Translations under genes and position numbers: made by a program
Notes under the pieces: model-generated
What the model was told of the DNA's origin: nothing
The model's input: the letters and a program-made list of their open reading frames with translations, nothing else
The model's database searches: none
Shown here: positions 1 to 7,260 of the stretch, one piece after another
How positions within the stretch are numbered: the stretch's first letter is position 1
Layout of the letters: each line of letters opens with the position of its first letter
Assembly (NCBI GenBank): GCA_049323895.1
Contig: JBMOKT010000008.1
Span: forward strand, 248,001-312,000
Source of the DNA: JBMOKT01 sp049323895
Lineage (GTDB): Bacteria; Bacillota; Peptococcia; Peptococcales; BICA1-8
Length of the DNA: 64,000 bases
Direction: 5' to 3'

Positions 1-610
1 TGTTGGCCGGAACCACTATAACGGTACATCCCTGTTCCTGCAGTTTACGAATGGAGTTGTTTTTGACTCCGAAATCCATAATAACCACCCTTTTAGCTCC
101 TCCTGGCAAAACATAACTGAAGGGAGTGCTTACTTTCTTTACCAACTGTTGGCCAGATAGCGGCAAGACCTGTGCAGCCATACCCCTTAGTTCTTCTGGA
201 TCTGTACCATCATTGGCAATTACACCTGTCATAGTTCCGTGGTAACGGAGATGCTTGGTAAGGCTTCTCGTATCAACATTTTGGATTCCTACCATTTTAT
301 GTTCCAGAAGAAAGTCTTGAAAGTTTTGCTGGGACCGCCAACTGCTGGGTTGGTCGCAGCTTTCCTTAACTATGACACCCCGTCCAAAAACAGTACGTCC
401 TTCCCAGTCGTTAATATTAGTACCATAGTTGCCTATCAAAGGATAGGTAAAAGTAATGATTTCTCCAGCATATGAAGGGTCAGTGAGGATTTCCTGGTAA
501 CCAGCCATACTGGTATTGAAAACTACCTCACCGGAAGCCCTGCCAACCCGTCCCAGCCCTTTTCCAGTAAAAACTGTGCCGTCTGCCAGCACAAGGTAAG
601 CTTTATTCAT
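1..610 (-). CDS. carA: Carbamoyl-phosphate synthase small subunit, N-terminal part (runs off the window)
   Basis: Small (glutaminase) subunit of carbamoyl-phosphate synthase, which supplies ammonia for the first step of pyrimidine and arginine synthesis. The minus frame is open from an ATG at 608-610 to base 1, about 203 of a usual 360 residues. It begins MNKAYLVLADGTVFTGKG and contains the family signature VVFNTSMAGYQEILTDPSY, then the start of the class-I glutaminase domain (VVIMDFGVKNNSIRKL). The catalytic Cys/His lie beyond the edge. The start overlaps the pyrC stop by 8 bp, so it is translated as the third gene of the pyr operon. The carB large subunit is expected just outside the window. 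Confidence 0.93.
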   Translation of the reverse strand, partial: MNKAYLVLADGTVFTGKGLGRVGRASGEVVFNTSMAGYQEILTDPSYAGEIITFTYPLIGNYGTNINDWEGRTVFGRGVIVKESCDQPSSWRSQQNFQDFLLEHKMVGIQNVDTRSLTKHLRYHGTMTGVIANDGTDPEELRGMAAQVLPLSGQQLVKKVSTPFSYVLPGGAKRVVIMDFGVKNNSIRKLQEQGCTVIVVPAN

Positions 611-1892
611 AAACTTCACCCATTTCCATGACAATTTTTCCAGCTTTGATAGTTAGTATGGGCCACCCCGTTAATTCTAAACCTGCAAAGGGAGTATTTT
701 TACCTAGTGAATAGAATTCTGCCTCATCGACCCTCTGGGTAAGTTCAGGGTCAATTAATGTAATATCTGCCGCCCTTCCCACCTGTAAAGTCCCCCCTGC
801 AATACCTAATATTTTAGCCGGTGTTGTACAGAAGGCCTTAATCAATTCCGGCACTGACAAATGCCCTCCCAGATACAGGTTTTGCCAGGCCACAGGTACA
901 GCAGTTTCTAATCCCGTAATGCCAAAGGGTGCATATTCAAACTCTACCTCTTTTTCCTCCCGGGCGTGGGGAGCATGGTCGGTAGCTATACAGTCGATGG
1001 TTCCATCCTGCAAGCCTTTAATTAAAGCTTCCACATCATCTTGGGTTCGTAAAGGGGGATTTACTTTTGTATTGGTGTTATAGCCCTGTACCGCTTCATG
1101 GGTTAAGGAAAAATGGTGGGGGGTTGCCTCTGCCGTAACCTGTACTCCTCTTTCCTTAGCCCTGCGTATCATTTCAACTCCCCCTTTAGTTGAAACATGA
1201 GCAATATGGATTCTGCTCTTAGTCAACTCAGCCAGCCGTATATCCCTGTCCATAATTATTTCTTCCGCTTCCCGGGGGATTCCCGTCAGTCCTAATTTTG
1301 TGCTAAAGAATCCTTCATGCATTACTCCTGTTCCTGCCAGTTCCTCATCTTCACAATGGGAAATGATTAGGGCATCGGTCATTTTAGCATAATCCAAGGC
1401 CCGGCGCATTACAGCGGAATTTCTAAGTGTCTTGCCATCATCGGAAAAAGCAACAGCGCCACATTGCTTAAGAATTGCAAACTCCGTCAGTTCCTTGCCT
1501 TCCTGATCTTTTGTGATGGAGGCAATAGGGTAGACATTTACTAAGTTATACCTATTTGCCCTGGCTATAATTAATTCAATAACCCCTTCATTATCTGCTA
1601 CAGGATTTGTGTTTGGCATACAAGCTATGGAGGTAAACCCTCCCCGGGCAGCGGCTTTGCAGCCCGTTAGAATGCTCTCTTTATGTTCCTGTCCCGGTTC
1701 TCTTAAGTGAACATGGATATCGATAAAACCGGGTGCCACTATTTTCCCCGCCGCATCAATCACCTTCATTTGGGGAGTAACAGTTATGTTTTTATCTAAG
1801 GCAACAATTTTTCCATTTTCTATGAGCAGATCAAACTCCTCACTTATGCCTTGGCTGGGATCTATTACTAATCCCTTTTTAAGAATTAACAT
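603..1892 (-). CDS. pyrC: Dihydroorotase
   Basis: Zinc amidohydrolase that cyclises carbamoyl-aspartate to dihydroorotate, step 3 of UMP synthesis. From the start MLILKKGLVIDPSQG it is 429 residues, normal for class-I dihydroorotase. Metal ligands are visible as the HxH pair in DIHVHLREPG (His60, His62), further His in ISHCED and IAHVSTKGG, and the catalytic Asp in IATDHAPHA. The frame stays open 32 codons further upstream, but that part overlaps pyrB and has no family similarity, so the internal ATG at 1892 is chosen. It overlaps the end of pyrB by 14 bp, which suggests translational coupling. Confidence 0.93.
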   Translation of the reverse strand: MLILKKGLVIDPSQGISEEFDLLIENGKIVALDKNITVTPQMKVIDAAGKIVAPGFIDIHVHLREPGQEHKESILTGCKAAARGGFTSIACMPNTNPVADNEGVIELIIARANRYNLVNVYPIASITKDQEGKELTEFAILKQCGAVAFSDDGKTLRNSAVMRRALDYAKMTDALIISHCEDEELAGTGVMHEGFFSTKLGLTGIPREAEEIIMDRDIRLAELTKSRIHIAHVSTKGGVEMIRRAKERGVQVTAEATPHHFSLTHEAVQGYNTNTKVNPPLRTQDDVEALIKGLQDGTIDCIATDHAPHAREEKEVEFEYAPFGITGLETAVPVAWQNLYLGGHLSVPELIKAFCTTPAKILGIAGGTLQVGRAADITLIDPELTQRVDEAEFYSLGKNTPFAGLELTGWPILTIKAGKIVMEMGEVYE

Positions 1893-2814
1893 TAATTTTT
1901 CCCCCTCCCATGGCATACAGCAAAGCCATCCTGATAGCAACACCATTGGTAACCTGTTCTTCAATAACCGAATGGCAGCTTTCAGCAACCTCAGCCGTTA
2001 TTTCTACCCCCCGGTTCATTGGACCGGGATGCATTACCAGGACGTCCTCCTTGGCTCTCCCCATCTTGTCTTTATTTAAGCCATATAATTTGGCATACTC
2101 GCGTACTGAGGGGAACAAACCTTTTTGCTGCCGTTCCAGCTGGATACGCAGCATCATAATAACATCTGCATCCTCTATGGCTTTTTCCATATTCCAGGAT
2201 ACCTTGACCCCCAGCTTTTCCACCTGCGCCGGCAGCAGGGTTGGTGGCGCAGATAACCAAACCTCTGCCCCCATTCGTGTCAGACCTAGAATGTTTGACC
2301 TTGCCACCCGGCTGTGGAGTATATCGCCTACGATTACTACCTTTTTGCCTGCTATCGTTCCCTTATGCTGCATAATAGTAAACATGTCCAAAAGGGCCTG
2401 GGTGGGGTGTTCATGAGTCCCGTCACCCGCATTTATGACCCTGGCCTTAACCGCTTGGGCAAGAATATAATGGGAGCCGCTTGCCGGATGCCGCATAACA
2501 ACCACATCAGCCCCCATGCTATCGATAGTTTTTGCAGTATCCTTTAAGGCTTCTCCCTTAGTGACACTGCTGGAACTGGCGCTGATATTAATTACATCAG
2601 CCCCCATATATTTTCCGGCTAATTCAAAGGAACTGCGGGTCCTAGTGCTGTTCTCATAAAAGAGATTTACCACGGCCTTCCCTCGCAAAGTAGGTACTTT
2701 TTTTATTTCCCGGCCAATAATTTCTTTCATTGCTTTAGCATTGATAAATATTTCATTGATTTCCTGGCTGCTTAAATCCGAAATGCTTATTAAATCCTTG
2801 GCAGCTATACCCAT
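1879..2814 (-). CDS. pyrB: Aspartate carbamoyltransferase catalytic subunit
   Basis: Joins carbamoyl phosphate and aspartate, the committed step of pyrimidine synthesis. 311 residues, the usual size for a Gram-positive catalytic trimer subunit. Carbamoyl-phosphate loop ENSTRTRSSFE is at residues 54-64, with HPTQALLD and HPGPMNRGVE further on. The ATG at 2814 is preceded by GAAGGAGGT with ideal spacing. An upstream in-frame ATG at 2832 overlaps that ribosome site and is rejected. No pyrI regulatory subunit gene is seen. First gene of pyrB-pyrC-carA, behind two PyrR-type attenuators. Confidence 0.94.
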   Translation of the reverse strand: MGIAAKDLISISDLSSQEINEIFINAKAMKEIIGREIKKVPTLRGKAVVNLFYENSTRTRSSFELAGKYMGADVINISASSSSVTKGEALKDTAKTIDSMGADVVVMRHPASGSHYILAQAVKARVINAGDGTHEHPTQALLDMFTIMQHKGTIAGKKVVIVGDILHSRVARSNILGLTRMGAEVWLSAPPTLLPAQVEKLGVKVSWNMEKAIEDADVIMMLRIQLERQQKGLFPSVREYAKLYGLNKDKMGRAKEDVLVMHPGPMNRGVEITAEVAESCHSVIEEQVTNGVAIRMALLYAMGGGKINVNS

Positions 2815-2836
2815 GGGAATTACCTCCTTCATATAT

Positions 2837-3020
2837 AGTGGCTAGTGGCTAGTAAGGGTAGGTGCTGATGACTGGTGACTGGTAGTTTGAGAGTGTGATA
2901 GTTTGAGAGTGTGATAGTAAAGAACGTTACTTATAAATGTTCGAGTTTTCTAGACGTGACCATAGTGTCATTGTGTATGACATCGTAACACTGAAACAAG
3001 AATTCATAGGCGTCACAATG
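2837..3020. repeat. Composite intergenic repeat (heptamers plus GTGATAG-type block), copy A
   Basis: Between terminator B and pyrB, on the plus strand: GTGGCTAGTGGCTAG heptamers, TGACTGGTGACTGG heptamers, a twice-repeated block built on GTGATAGTTTGAGA, then a stretch resembling other copies (TAAAGAACG..TCTAGACGTGA..TGACATCGTAACA). Related strings recur near 24.3, 31.2, 50.4, 57.9 and 59.1 kb. No coding content. It lies in the untranslated leader of the pyr mRNA. Confidence 0.7.
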
Positions 3021-3114
3021 ACATGACTATTCTTCATAAAAAATTAGCCTACACAGGTATGCCAACTATACTGTAGCTACTTCTATTTAGTTTGTCTTAA
3101 AACTGCTAATATAT

Positions 3115-3258
3115 AAAAAGCCGGGTCAAAAGACCCGGCAGGATGTTAATAGTTTAGGGGAGTTCAAAGTGAATTTAGTGCTAAATTGCTAGCCACTAGC
3201 CACTAAGAACTAGCCACGCTTATTTCTTCCTTGCCGACCTCACAGGACCGTTTTAAAG
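3115..3258 (-). promoter_or_regulatory. PyrR-dependent transcription attenuator, promoter-distal copy (B)
   Basis: In the minus RNA the PyrR-binding hairpin (3258-3228) has the loop GGTCCTGTGAGGTC, matching the known consensus UCCNGNGAGG. About 100 nt later comes an intrinsic terminator, stem CCGGGTC/GACCCGG followed by CTTTTT (3138-3115). The 3' side of the PyrR hairpin (CGGCAAGG) can pair with CCTGCCG at the base of the terminator, which is the expected antiterminator. By homology to Bacillus, UMP-bound PyrR should favour termination. pyrR itself is not in the window. Confidence 0.85.
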
Positions 3259-3280
3259 GATATCCAATTTAAAGTTATAT

Positions 3281-3416
3281 AAAAAGCCGGGTCAAAAGAC
3301 CCGGCAGGATTATCAATATAGTTTAGCAAAGCTCAATGTATTTAGGGCTAATTACTAGCCACTAAGAACCAGCCACTAACTTTTTCCTTGCCGGCCTCAC
3401 GGGACCGTTTTAAAGG
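3281..3416 (-). promoter_or_regulatory. PyrR-dependent transcription attenuator, promoter-proximal copy (A)
   Basis: Near-duplicate of the attenuator at 3115-3258. The PyrR hairpin (3416-3386) has the loop GGTCCCGTGAGGCC. The antiterminator pairing is CCGGCAAGG with CCTGCCGG. The terminator is at 3304-3281 with the same CCGGGTC/GACCCGG stem and T-run. TAGTGGC heptamers lie between hairpin and terminator, with fewer units than in copy B. Confidence 0.85.
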
Positions 3417-3437
3417 TTCTGCATATTTGTTTTCTCT

Positions 3438-3488
3438 ATTATAACCTTTGGTGATATGGTTGACAAGCACATTTTTCTAGGGTAATAA
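3438..3488. promoter_or_regulatory. Back-to-back divergent promoters sharing one -35 element
   Basis: Plus strand: TTGACA (3460-3465), 17 bp, TAATAA (3483-3488), for the phosphatase at 3562. Minus strand: TTGTCA (3466-3461), 17 bp, TATAAT (3443-3438), for the pyr leader. The two -35 hexamers are the two strands of the same 7 bp. Confidence 0.7.
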
Positions 3489-3561
3489 TATTTGGGGACA
3501 TACTATTCGTAGTATATATTTGGGGGCAATCTCAACCCATTAGCAAAAAAGGAGCATTGTT

Positions 3562-4197
3562 ATGAATATTAAAGGAATCTTATTTGACTTGGATGGTACA
3601 TTAATCAATACCAATGATTTAATTGTGGAAACCTTTCAATACACCTATAAGAAAATCTTAGACTTGGATGTTTGCAGGGATGATATTACCTGCCGTTTCG
3701 GTGAACCACTTGTAGACACCTTAGCCCAATATTGTCCGGAGAAGGTTGATTTACTCCTTAAGACTTACCGGGACTACAACTTTGCTAAGCATGATGATTT
3801 AACTACTATATTCCCCGGGAGCAAAGAAACTGTTATTGAGCTTAAAAAACGGGGATACAGTTTGGCGGTAGTAACTTCTAAAAAAAATATAGGTGCACAT
3901 CAGGGATTAAACCTTTTTGGACTCACCCCATACATAGACTGTTTTATAGGTTATGACGATACAACAAGCCATAAGCCCAACCCCGAGCCTGCCTTAAAAG
4001 CTTTGGAAGGACTAAGGATTGCACCCCAAGAGGCACTAATGGTAGGAGACAGTCCTTATGACATTCTTTGCGGGAAAAATGCCGGAACTTATACGGCGGT
4101 AGTTAAGTATACTGAACACTCCCTTGAGAAACTCATGGAACTGAAGCCCGATTATGTATTAAATGAATTAGGGGATTTGTTGAGTATTCTAAAATAA
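3562..4197 (+). CDS. ppaX: HAD-superfamily phosphatase, PpaX-like pyrophosphatase
   Basis: Small soluble HAD hydrolase of 211 residues. Motif I is FDLDGTL with nucleophile Asp9 and general acid Asp11; motif II is VVTSKK; motif III Lys is in HKPNPEP; motif IV is VGDSPYD. The helical cap insertion (residues about 15-80) is typical of beta-phosphoglucomutase/PpaX proteins. PpaX hydrolyses pyrophosphate from HPr-Ser-P dephosphorylation; phosphoglycolate phosphatase is the main alternative, and no HPr kinase gene is nearby to decide. Ribosome site AAAGGAG precedes the ATG. Monocistronic, divergent from the pyr operon. Confidence 0.75.
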   Translation: MNIKGILFDLDGTLINTNDLIVETFQYTYKKILDLDVCRDDITCRFGEPLVDTLAQYCPEKVDLLLKTYRDYNFAKHDDLTTIFPGSKETVIELKKRGYSLAVVTSKKNIGAHQGLNLFGLTPYIDCFIGYDDTTSHKPNPEPALKALEGLRIAPQEALMVGDSPYDILCGKNAGTYTAVVKYTEHSLEKLMELKPDYVLNELGDLLSILK

Positions 4198-4225
4198 TAG
4201 GTTGGTATAAATTCAGCCCTCGAAT

Positions 4226-5326
4226 TCAGCCCAGTCTATCCTTAATTAAAGTATTAAGTATTTCCACTCCATGGTTAAGGGCTTCAAGATTAAAGCTCAT
4301 ATCCTGGTGGTGCAGTCCAGGTTCCAGATCAGCTCCCAAACCGATATAGGCAGTCTTTATTTTCCCTTGTCGGGCATAGAAATGAAAATCCTCGCCACCG
4401 GGAGTTAATACAGGTCCCAGAGATTTGCCCAATACCTGTTGAATAGCTTTTTGTGCATTTTCTACTAGCTCATGATGGTAATCAGCACCGGGGACTCCTC
4501 CCAAGATTTCTACCTCGGCCTCTGCACCTATGCTAGCCGCACCATTTTGGACGGCATTTACGGTCTTTTCAATCAGAAGTTCCATAAGCTGGTTGCTTTG
4601 GGCCCTTAAATCAAAGACCAAGTGGGCAGTATCGGGAATTATATTAAATGCCTCCCCTCCCGCTGCCAGCTTTGTAGTTTTTATTGAGTGAGGGACTACG
4701 GGATTAACCCTAATGGCATTGATAGCGTGTACTATGTTTGCGGCAGCATCAATTACGTTTATCCCCAAATGGGGACGGGCTCCATGGGCTGCTTTCCCCT
4801 TTATTTGTGCCTTTATTACATAAGCAGAACCATGGCATAAGGCAGGGGTTGCCTCCCCCAGCTTAGCCTCCTGGATAGGGCGCAAATGTATGCCATACAT
4901 TTCCTCTACATCATCTACAAAACCACTGTTCAGTATTAATTTAGCCCCCTGGAGAGTTTCCTCAGCAGGTTGAAAAACAATTTTTAAGCTCCCCCTGCCG
5001 ATTCCTCTTTGAGCAGCTTCCAAAGCTGCCATTAAGACCATGGTACAGTTTGCATCATGACCACAGGCATGTATAACTTTAAGGTTCCCGTCAATTGTGA
5101 AGGGAAGAGCATCCATATCAGCCCGCAAGGCAACTACCGGTCCCGGCTCCTCCCCTTTAAAAACTCCTACAACTCCTGTGGAGTTGCCTGCATTCCTATA
5201 CACCTTGAAACCCTTCTCTTCCAACGATTGAGCCAAATAGTTAGCAGTTTCCTTTTCCTCCATACCTAACTCAGGCATGGAATGGAGTTTCTCATATACT
5301 TTAATTATTTCCTCCAACCCTATCAC
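4226..5326 (-). CDS. M20-family amidohydrolase (N-acyl amino acid hydrolase type)
   Basis: Cytoplasmic metallo-amidohydrolase of 366 residues, of the group that deacylates N-acyl amino acids, hippurate or indole-acetyl conjugates. Metal-binding elements seen: RADMDALPF, HACGHDANC, PAEET and the C-terminal GGEDFHFY; the lid domain lies in the middle. The GTG at 5326 lacks a good ribosome site; a TTG three codons later follows AGGTGATAGGG and may be the real start. An 18-bp palindrome lies just upstream. Substrate cannot be told from sequence. Confidence 0.82.
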   Translation of the reverse strand: MIGLEEIIKVYEKLHSMPELGMEEKETANYLAQSLEEKGFKVYRNAGNSTGVVGVFKGEEPGPVVALRADMDALPFTIDGNLKVIHACGHDANCTMVLMAALEAAQRGIGRGSLKIVFQPAEETLQGAKLILNSGFVDDVEEMYGIHLRPIQEAKLGEATPALCHGSAYVIKAQIKGKAAHGARPHLGINVIDAAANIVHAINAIRVNPVVPHSIKTTKLAAGGEAFNIIPDTAHLVFDLRAQSNQLMELLIEKTVNAVQNGAASIGAEAEVEILGGVPGADYHHELVENAQKAIQQVLGKSLGPVLTPGGEDFHFYARQGKIKTAYIGLGADLEPGLHHQDMSFNLEALNHGVEILNTLIKDRLG

Positions 5327-5338
5327 CTGTTTCTAAAA

Positions 5339-5356
5339 TATACTTGTATAAGTATA
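5339..5356. promoter_or_regulatory. Perfect palindrome upstream of the amidohydrolase gene
   Basis: TATACTT-GTAT-AAGTATA, two perfect 7-bp arms, 13 bp before the start of the M20 gene and downstream of the convergent-spaced TPP gene end. It has the form of a repressor operator (GntR/YtrA-like TATAC..GTATA spacing), but the regulator is unknown. Confidence 0.4.
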
Positions 5357-5387
5357 ACAACAAATAAAAATATAGTTCAACCCTTTT

Positions 5388-7001
5388 TTATAAGGTAGTA
5401 TGGGGTGGAATAGGAGCGGAAACTTTAACATCTATAAGGGAAGGCTTATTGGAAGCAAAAGCCTCTTTTAAAACATTATCCAGTTGGACTGCTTCAGTTA
5501 CTTGATAGCCTTCCCAACCACAGCCTTGGGCAACTAATTTAAAATCGGGGTTATAAAGATTTGTACCGGTTTGACTGATACCGGCAACAATCATTCTGTT
5601 TCTTTCCATGGAAAGGGAACTGTTATTAAAGACGACTGTCTTAACATTAATTCCCCGTTCCACGGCTGTCACCATTTCACCCATGGACATGGTCAAGCCC
5701 CCGTCACCTACCAGTGCAATAACCTGGCGCTCAGGAAACTCCAGCTTAGCAGCCAAAGCAGCCGGCAGCCCAAAGCCCATACTCCTCCATGAACCCGAAA
5801 TCAAAGGAATTTGCTGCTGACCTTGAAAAACCTTATCAAACCATAACACATGCTCGCCAACATCAAGGGCAATTACTGCATCTGCAGCCGCGTTTCCTTC
5901 AACAGAAGAAACAAGCCTCTGGGGTAGAATGGGGTTAACATCTGAATTAACCTCTTGCTCCAGATCATTAATCCATTTTTCCCGAACTGTTTTAACTTTT
6001 TCTACCCACCTGCGATTCGGCTTTCCTTCAAACATATCACGAAGAATAGATAATGACTTTTCAATACAACCCTCTATACCAACACTGATTTTATCTTGAA
6101 GCCCTAAATTCTCTAATATGCCATCCAATTGTATAATGGAAATCTTCTTTGGTACAAACCTTTCAGGCCACCAGGTTGAACCAATGGTCAACAGACAGTC
6201 GGCTTCTTCTAGTAACATAGATGCGCCATTGCTTCCAGCTAATCCTAGACCGCCCACCAAATAATTAAAATCCCTGGAAATAATCCCTTTAGCCGGCAAA
6301 GAGTAGGTTATGGCAGCACCTAATTGTTCTGACCATTTTTCTATCATTTGTCCTTTGCCCCGGGCTCCCCTGCCTATTAAAAACATAGGTTTTTTCGCCT
6401 GCCGTAAAAGCTGAACCGCCCTTTGCAAGCCCTGTTCATCAGGCATTTTGTGTGCGGCAAAAATGGAATCTTGAGGACGGGGCTCCTGGGTACAGGGCTT
6501 AGTAAAAATATCCTTTGGCACTGCTATGTGAGAGACAGTACCTTGAACCATGGAGGTTTGCAAAGCCCTATAAATTAACTCCACCGTAGGTTGGGGATCG
6601 GTCAAAAGGGCTGAATACTTAGCTAATGGCTGGATTAATATCTTTTCATCTATATATTGTTTATAACCTGTTCCAATGTATTTTGTCGGTACTTGGCCCG
6701 TAATGGCAATTACAGGAACTTTGTCAGAATAGGCATCTCCTAGACCGTTAATTAAATTAGCGGTTCCGGGACCTGAGGTCGCTGTACATACAGCAACCCT
6801 CCCTGTTAGCTTTGCTTCAGCTGATGCCATAAAGGCCGCAGCACTTTCGTGCCTTGCTTGTACATATTCTATTTGGGGATGCCTGTTAATAGCGTCTAAA
6901 AATGTTAAAATGGCATCACCAGCATAACCGTAAATTCTTTTCACCCCCCACGAAGCTAACTGGTCTAAAATTGCATCGGCTACTGTTCTTTTAACTGGCA
7001 T
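5388..7001 (-). CDS. Thiamine-pyrophosphate enzyme, pyruvate oxidase/acetolactate synthase family
   Basis: 537 residues with the three-domain plan of POX/ALS enzymes: Pyr domain with catalytic Glu52 (ARHESAAA) and GPGTANLINGL; central domain (about 190-325) with RGARGKG; PP domain with the ThDP/Mg motif VGDGGLTMSMGE..NNSSL. It could be a PoxB-type pyruvate oxidase, an anabolic-like ALS without its small subunit, or another 2-oxo acid decarboxylating enzyme. A ribosome site AAAGGAGGG precedes the ATG. No quinone-binding amphipathic tail is obvious; the C-terminus is VSAPIPPHTTL. Confidence 0.8.
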   Translation of the reverse strand: MPVKRTVADAILDQLASWGVKRIYGYAGDAILTFLDAINRHPQIEYVQARHESAAAFMASAEAKLTGRVAVCTATSGPGTANLINGLGDAYSDKVPVIAITGQVPTKYIGTGYKQYIDEKILIQPLAKYSALLTDPQPTVELIYRALQTSMVQGTVSHIAVPKDIFTKPCTQEPRPQDSIFAAHKMPDEQGLQRAVQLLRQAKKPMFLIGRGARGKGQMIEKWSEQLGAAITYSLPAKGIISRDFNYLVGGLGLAGSNGASMLLEEADCLLTIGSTWWPERFVPKKISIIQLDGILENLGLQDKISVGIEGCIEKSLSILRDMFEGKPNRRWVEKVKTVREKWINDLEQEVNSDVNPILPQRLVSSVEGNAAADAVIALDVGEHVLWFDKVFQGQQQIPLISGSWRSMGFGLPAALAAKLEFPERQVIALVGDGGLTMSMGEMVTAVERGINVKTVVFNNSSLSMERNRMIVAGISQTGTNLYNPDFKLVAQGCGWEGYQVTEAVQLDNVLKEAFASNKPSLIDVKVSAPIPPHTTL

Positions 7002-7194
7002 GTTTAACCCTCCTTTTTATAGCTATAGATTTAGAAAAAAAATAAGTAATTATACACTTCAATAATTAAAGGTGCGGCATGGAAACCGCACCCTACATAT
7101 TGGCTAATGGTCAATAGCTTGATAGCAATGAAAAACCTTAATCTAGCGTCAGCGAAATCTTTAATGTCTATTAAATAATCTTGCAGCGGCAAAA

Positions 7195-7245
7195 TCTTTA
7201 GTCCGAGATCGCTTCGTGCCTCTATGACAATTTCATTGTAACACT
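7195..7245 (-). repeat. Dispersed short repeat (GAGGCACGAAGCGATCTC type), copy 1
   Basis: Minus strand reads TGAAATTGTCAT-a-GAGGCACGAAGCGATCTCGGAC. Plus strand at 35671-35709 carries TGAAATTGTCAT-c-GGAGGCACGAAGCGATCTCCGAC. Such GCAATGACA/GAAGCGATCTC strings are common intergenic repeats in Clostridia. The rest of 7002-7260 shows no believable gene. Confidence 0.6.
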
Positions 7246-7260
7246 CGCCCACTATCTTAT

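Noticed and set aside
239..475. 78-codon plus-strand frame at the left edge
   Set aside because: Antisense shadow of carA, whose minus frame is conserved throughout.
7031..7252. 73-codon minus-strand frame between the TPP enzyme and ATPase 1
   Set aside because: Its first part is the dispersed GAAGCGATCTC repeat, there is no ribosome site, and the composition is not protein-like.
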